This document shows positions 5,799 through 7,351 of a DNA stretch of 7,351 nucleotides, piece after piece; within the stretch, counting starts at the first letter, position 1; each line of letters begins with the position of its first letter. The stretch covers positions 1-7,351 of the forward strand of contig CALBJG010000179.1 in the NCBI GenBank assembly GCA_937892865.1, given 5' to 3'. A model generated the notes under the pieces. The model was not told the origin of the DNA and ran no database searches. It saw nothing but the letters and a program-made list of their open reading frames with translations. Made by a program: the position numbers and the translations under genes. This stretch comes from an uncultured Clostridia bacterium. GTDB lineage: Bacteria; Bacillota; Clostridia; Oscillospirales; Oscillospiraceae.

Positions 5799-7172
5799 TT
5801 AACCGAGCCTTTCTTTCACATAGGCGATCTGCGCCATAACAGATGCGGCAGATGTACCGCCCTCACTGATCCGCTTTTCCACGCAGGTTTTTAAATCAAT
5901 ATCTGCATACAGATCTTCCGCAAACAAATCGCAGAAACTTTGATAAGCTTCCAGAGGGAGTTTTTCCAAAACAGTGTTTTGCTGAATGCAAAGGGCAACT
6001 AACTGACCGGAAATCTTGTACGCGCTGCGGAAAGGAAGCCCTTTCTTGACCAGATAGTCTGCGAGATCTGTGGCGTTAATAAAACCCTTTTGCGCTGCAG
6101 AAAGCATATTTTCCTCTTTTGCCTTCATAGTGGCGATCATTCCGGTAAATACCTGCAGGCACATCTTCACAGTGTCGCAGGCGTCAAATACGCTCTCCTT
6201 ATCCTCTTGCATATCTTTATTATAGGCAAGGGGCAGACCCTTTAAAGTAGTCAGCAAAGCCATCAGATCACCGTAGACCCGGCCGGTCTTACCACGGACC
6301 AATTCTGCCATATCCGGGTTTTTCTTTTGAGGCATAATGGAAGAACCGGTGGTGTAGGCATCAGACAGTTCCACAAACTGAAATTCCCAACTGGACCAAA
6401 GAATGATCTCTTCGGAGAACCGGGACAGATGCATCATCAAAATGGAAAGACTGCTCATCAGTTCGGCGCAGAAATCCCGGTCGGATACGCCATCCAGAGA
6501 GTTTAAGCAAATGCCGTCAAAACCCAGTTTTTCAGCCTCAAACCGGCGATCAGTATCGTAAGTTGTGCCTGCCAACGCGCAGCAACCGATGGGGGAGAGA
6601 TTCATCCGTTTCCGGCAATCTGCCAACCGATCCAAATCCCGAAGCAGCATCATGGCATAAGCCATCAGATGATGCCCAAAGGTGATGGGTTGCGCCCGCT
6701 GCAGATGGGTATAGCCGGGCATAATAGTCTCGGCGTACTGCTCCGCCTTATCGGTAACAGCTATGGTCAGTTCTTTCAAAAAAGCGGAGATCTTATCGAT
6801 CTCATTGCGCAGGTACATCCGGATATCCAAAGCCACCTGGTCATTCCGGGAACGGGCTGTGTGGAGTTTCTTGCCCACATCTCCCAACCGCTGGGTCAGT
6901 ACCTGCTCGACAAACATATGAATGTCTTCACATTCCATATCAAAGGCAAGGTCACCGTTTTCCAGATCTGCGAGAATACCTTCAAGACCTGCGATCAACT
7001 GATCGGCATCTTCCTGGGTGATGATGTTTTTTGCCGCCAGCATTGCCGCGTGGGCCATACTGCCGGTGATGTCCTGGCGGTACATTCTGCAATCAAAATG
7101 AATGGATGAATTGAAATCGTCCGCGATCTTTTCTGTTACGCCGTCTGTCCGACCGGCCCACATTTTCGCCAT
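5799..7172 (-). CDS. argH: Argininosuccinate lyase
   Basis: Cleaves argininosuccinate into L-arginine and fumarate, the final step of arginine synthesis; a cytosolic tetramer of the fumarase/aspartase superfamily. The 457 residues match the family length. Seen: the N-terminal MWAGRTDG and FDCRMYRQDITGSMAHAAML (26-45), HTARSRNDQVALD at 104-116, GYTHLQRAQP at 153-162 with the conserved H156, and the superfamily signature GSSIMPQKKNPDMAE at 276-290, whose serine pair S277/S278 contains the catalytic base. The C-terminus has the usual GLPFRSAY (378-385) and GGTSAASV (438-445). The ATG at 7172 has AAGGAG (7186-7181) 8 bases ahead. It sits between argG, 57 bp upstream, and argF, one base downstream, in a left-reading operon. 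No damage or unusual substitution is seen. Confidence 0.97.
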   Translation of the reverse strand: MAKMWAGRTDGVTEKIADDFNSSIHFDCRMYRQDITGSMAHAAMLAAKNIITQEDADQLIAGLEGILADLENGDLAFDMECEDIHMFVEQVLTQRLGDVGKKLHTARSRNDQVALDIRMYLRNEIDKISAFLKELTIAVTDKAEQYAETIMPGYTHLQRAQPITFGHHLMAYAMMLLRDLDRLADCRKRMNLSPIGCCALAGTTYDTDRRFEAEKLGFDGICLNSLDGVSDRDFCAELMSSLSILMMHLSRFSEEIILWSSWEFQFVELSDAYTTGSSIMPQKKNPDMAELVRGKTGRVYGDLMALLTTLKGLPLAYNKDMQEDKESVFDACDTVKMCLQVFTGMIATMKAKEENMLSAAQKGFINATDLADYLVKKGLPFRSAYKISGQLVALCIQQNTVLEKLPLEAYQSFCDLFAEDLYADIDLKTCVEKRISEGGTSAASVMAQIAYVKERLG

Positions 7173-7193
7173 TTTAATTTCTCCTTAAAAGTC

Positions 7194-7222
7194 TGTATGG
7201 GCGGCAAAGAGCCGCCCGTACA
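7194..7222 (-). other. Strong stem-loop between argG and argH
   Basis: GGGCGGC (7199-7205) and GCCGCCC (7211-7217) form a 7-bp GC stem around AAAGA, extended by TGTA/TACA (7194-7197 with 7219-7222) across one imperfect position. On the - strand the hairpin lies 7 bases from the argH ribosome binding site and is followed by GACTTTTAAGG, a poor U tract. It could be a leaky terminator lowering argHF expression relative to argG, or an mRNA processing or stability element. Confidence 0.6.
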
Positions 7223-7229
7223 GTGAATA

Positions 7230-7351
7230 TTATTTCTTGCCGTCAACCATTGCTTTGACCTTGATGGGCAAACCGAAGAGGTTGATAAAGCCGGCAGAAT
7301 CCGCCTGGTTATAGTCGCTTTCGCCGAAGGTAGCGATCTCCTCGGAGTAGA
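7230..7351 (-). CDS. argG: Argininosuccinate synthase, C-terminal 40 residues (5' end outside window)
   Basis: Joins citrulline and aspartate with ATP to give argininosuccinate. Only the last 40 codons are visible, too short to appear as a long reading frame. Translating the - strand gives YSEEIATFGESDYNQADS (the start of the visible part) followed by AGFINLFGLPIKVKAMVDGK and a final K and TAA stop. The pattern of the D-Y-x-Q-x-D/A-x-GFI-x-L-x-GLP stretch is the normal end of ArgG. The gene reads in the same direction as argH and argF and is the upstream member of the visible operon; its catalytic domains and promoter lie to the right of the window. Confidence 0.92.
   Translation of the reverse strand, partial: YSEEIATFGESDYNQADSAGFINLFGLPIKVKAMVDGKK

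Overview
The window is a bacterial chromosomal segment of fairly even base composition, densely packed, with genes on both strands and a strong intrinsic terminator behind most transcription units. Gene families and style (AraM-type glycerol-1-phosphate dehydrogenase, CyuA-type L-cysteine desulfidase, a short HPr-kinase-like protein with a PqqD-like partner, Thr/Glu-rich surface protein, strong AGGAGG ribosome binding sites) suggest an anaerobic Clostridia-class Firmicute, possibly a gut Oscillospiraceae relative. That placement is inference; no marker gene is complete enough to fix the species.

Left part (1-1622, + strand): the C-terminal half of recR (recombination repair), a hairpin terminator, then a complete sn-glycerol-1-phosphate dehydrogenase of the AraM/EgsA family. 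A convergent gene (1661-2980, - strand) encodes an iron-sulfur L-cysteine desulfidase-type enzyme. The two converge on one shared GC-rich hairpin, whose T tract is better on the - strand.

Middle (2981-4797): a 149-bp intergenic region carries two back-to-back promoters. The rightward one is near consensus (TTGACA, 17 bp, extended TATACT) and drives a compact three-gene operon: an HPr kinase-like P-loop protein, a PqqD-like small protein overlapping it by 4 bp, and a membrane-anchored protein with a long Thr/Glu/Pro-rich stalk and a small C-terminal domain. A 12-bp-stem hairpin ends it. No radical SAM enzyme, lasso cyclase, protease, transporter or obvious precursor peptide is present, so this is the least explained and most interesting part of the window.

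Right part (4808-7351, - strand): an arginine biosynthesis operon read right to left, argG (C-terminus only), argH and argF, the last three steps of arginine synthesis but in the transcription order argG-argH-argF. argH and argF are one base apart; argG and argH are separated by 57 bp holding a strong hairpin. The operon promoter lies outside the window.
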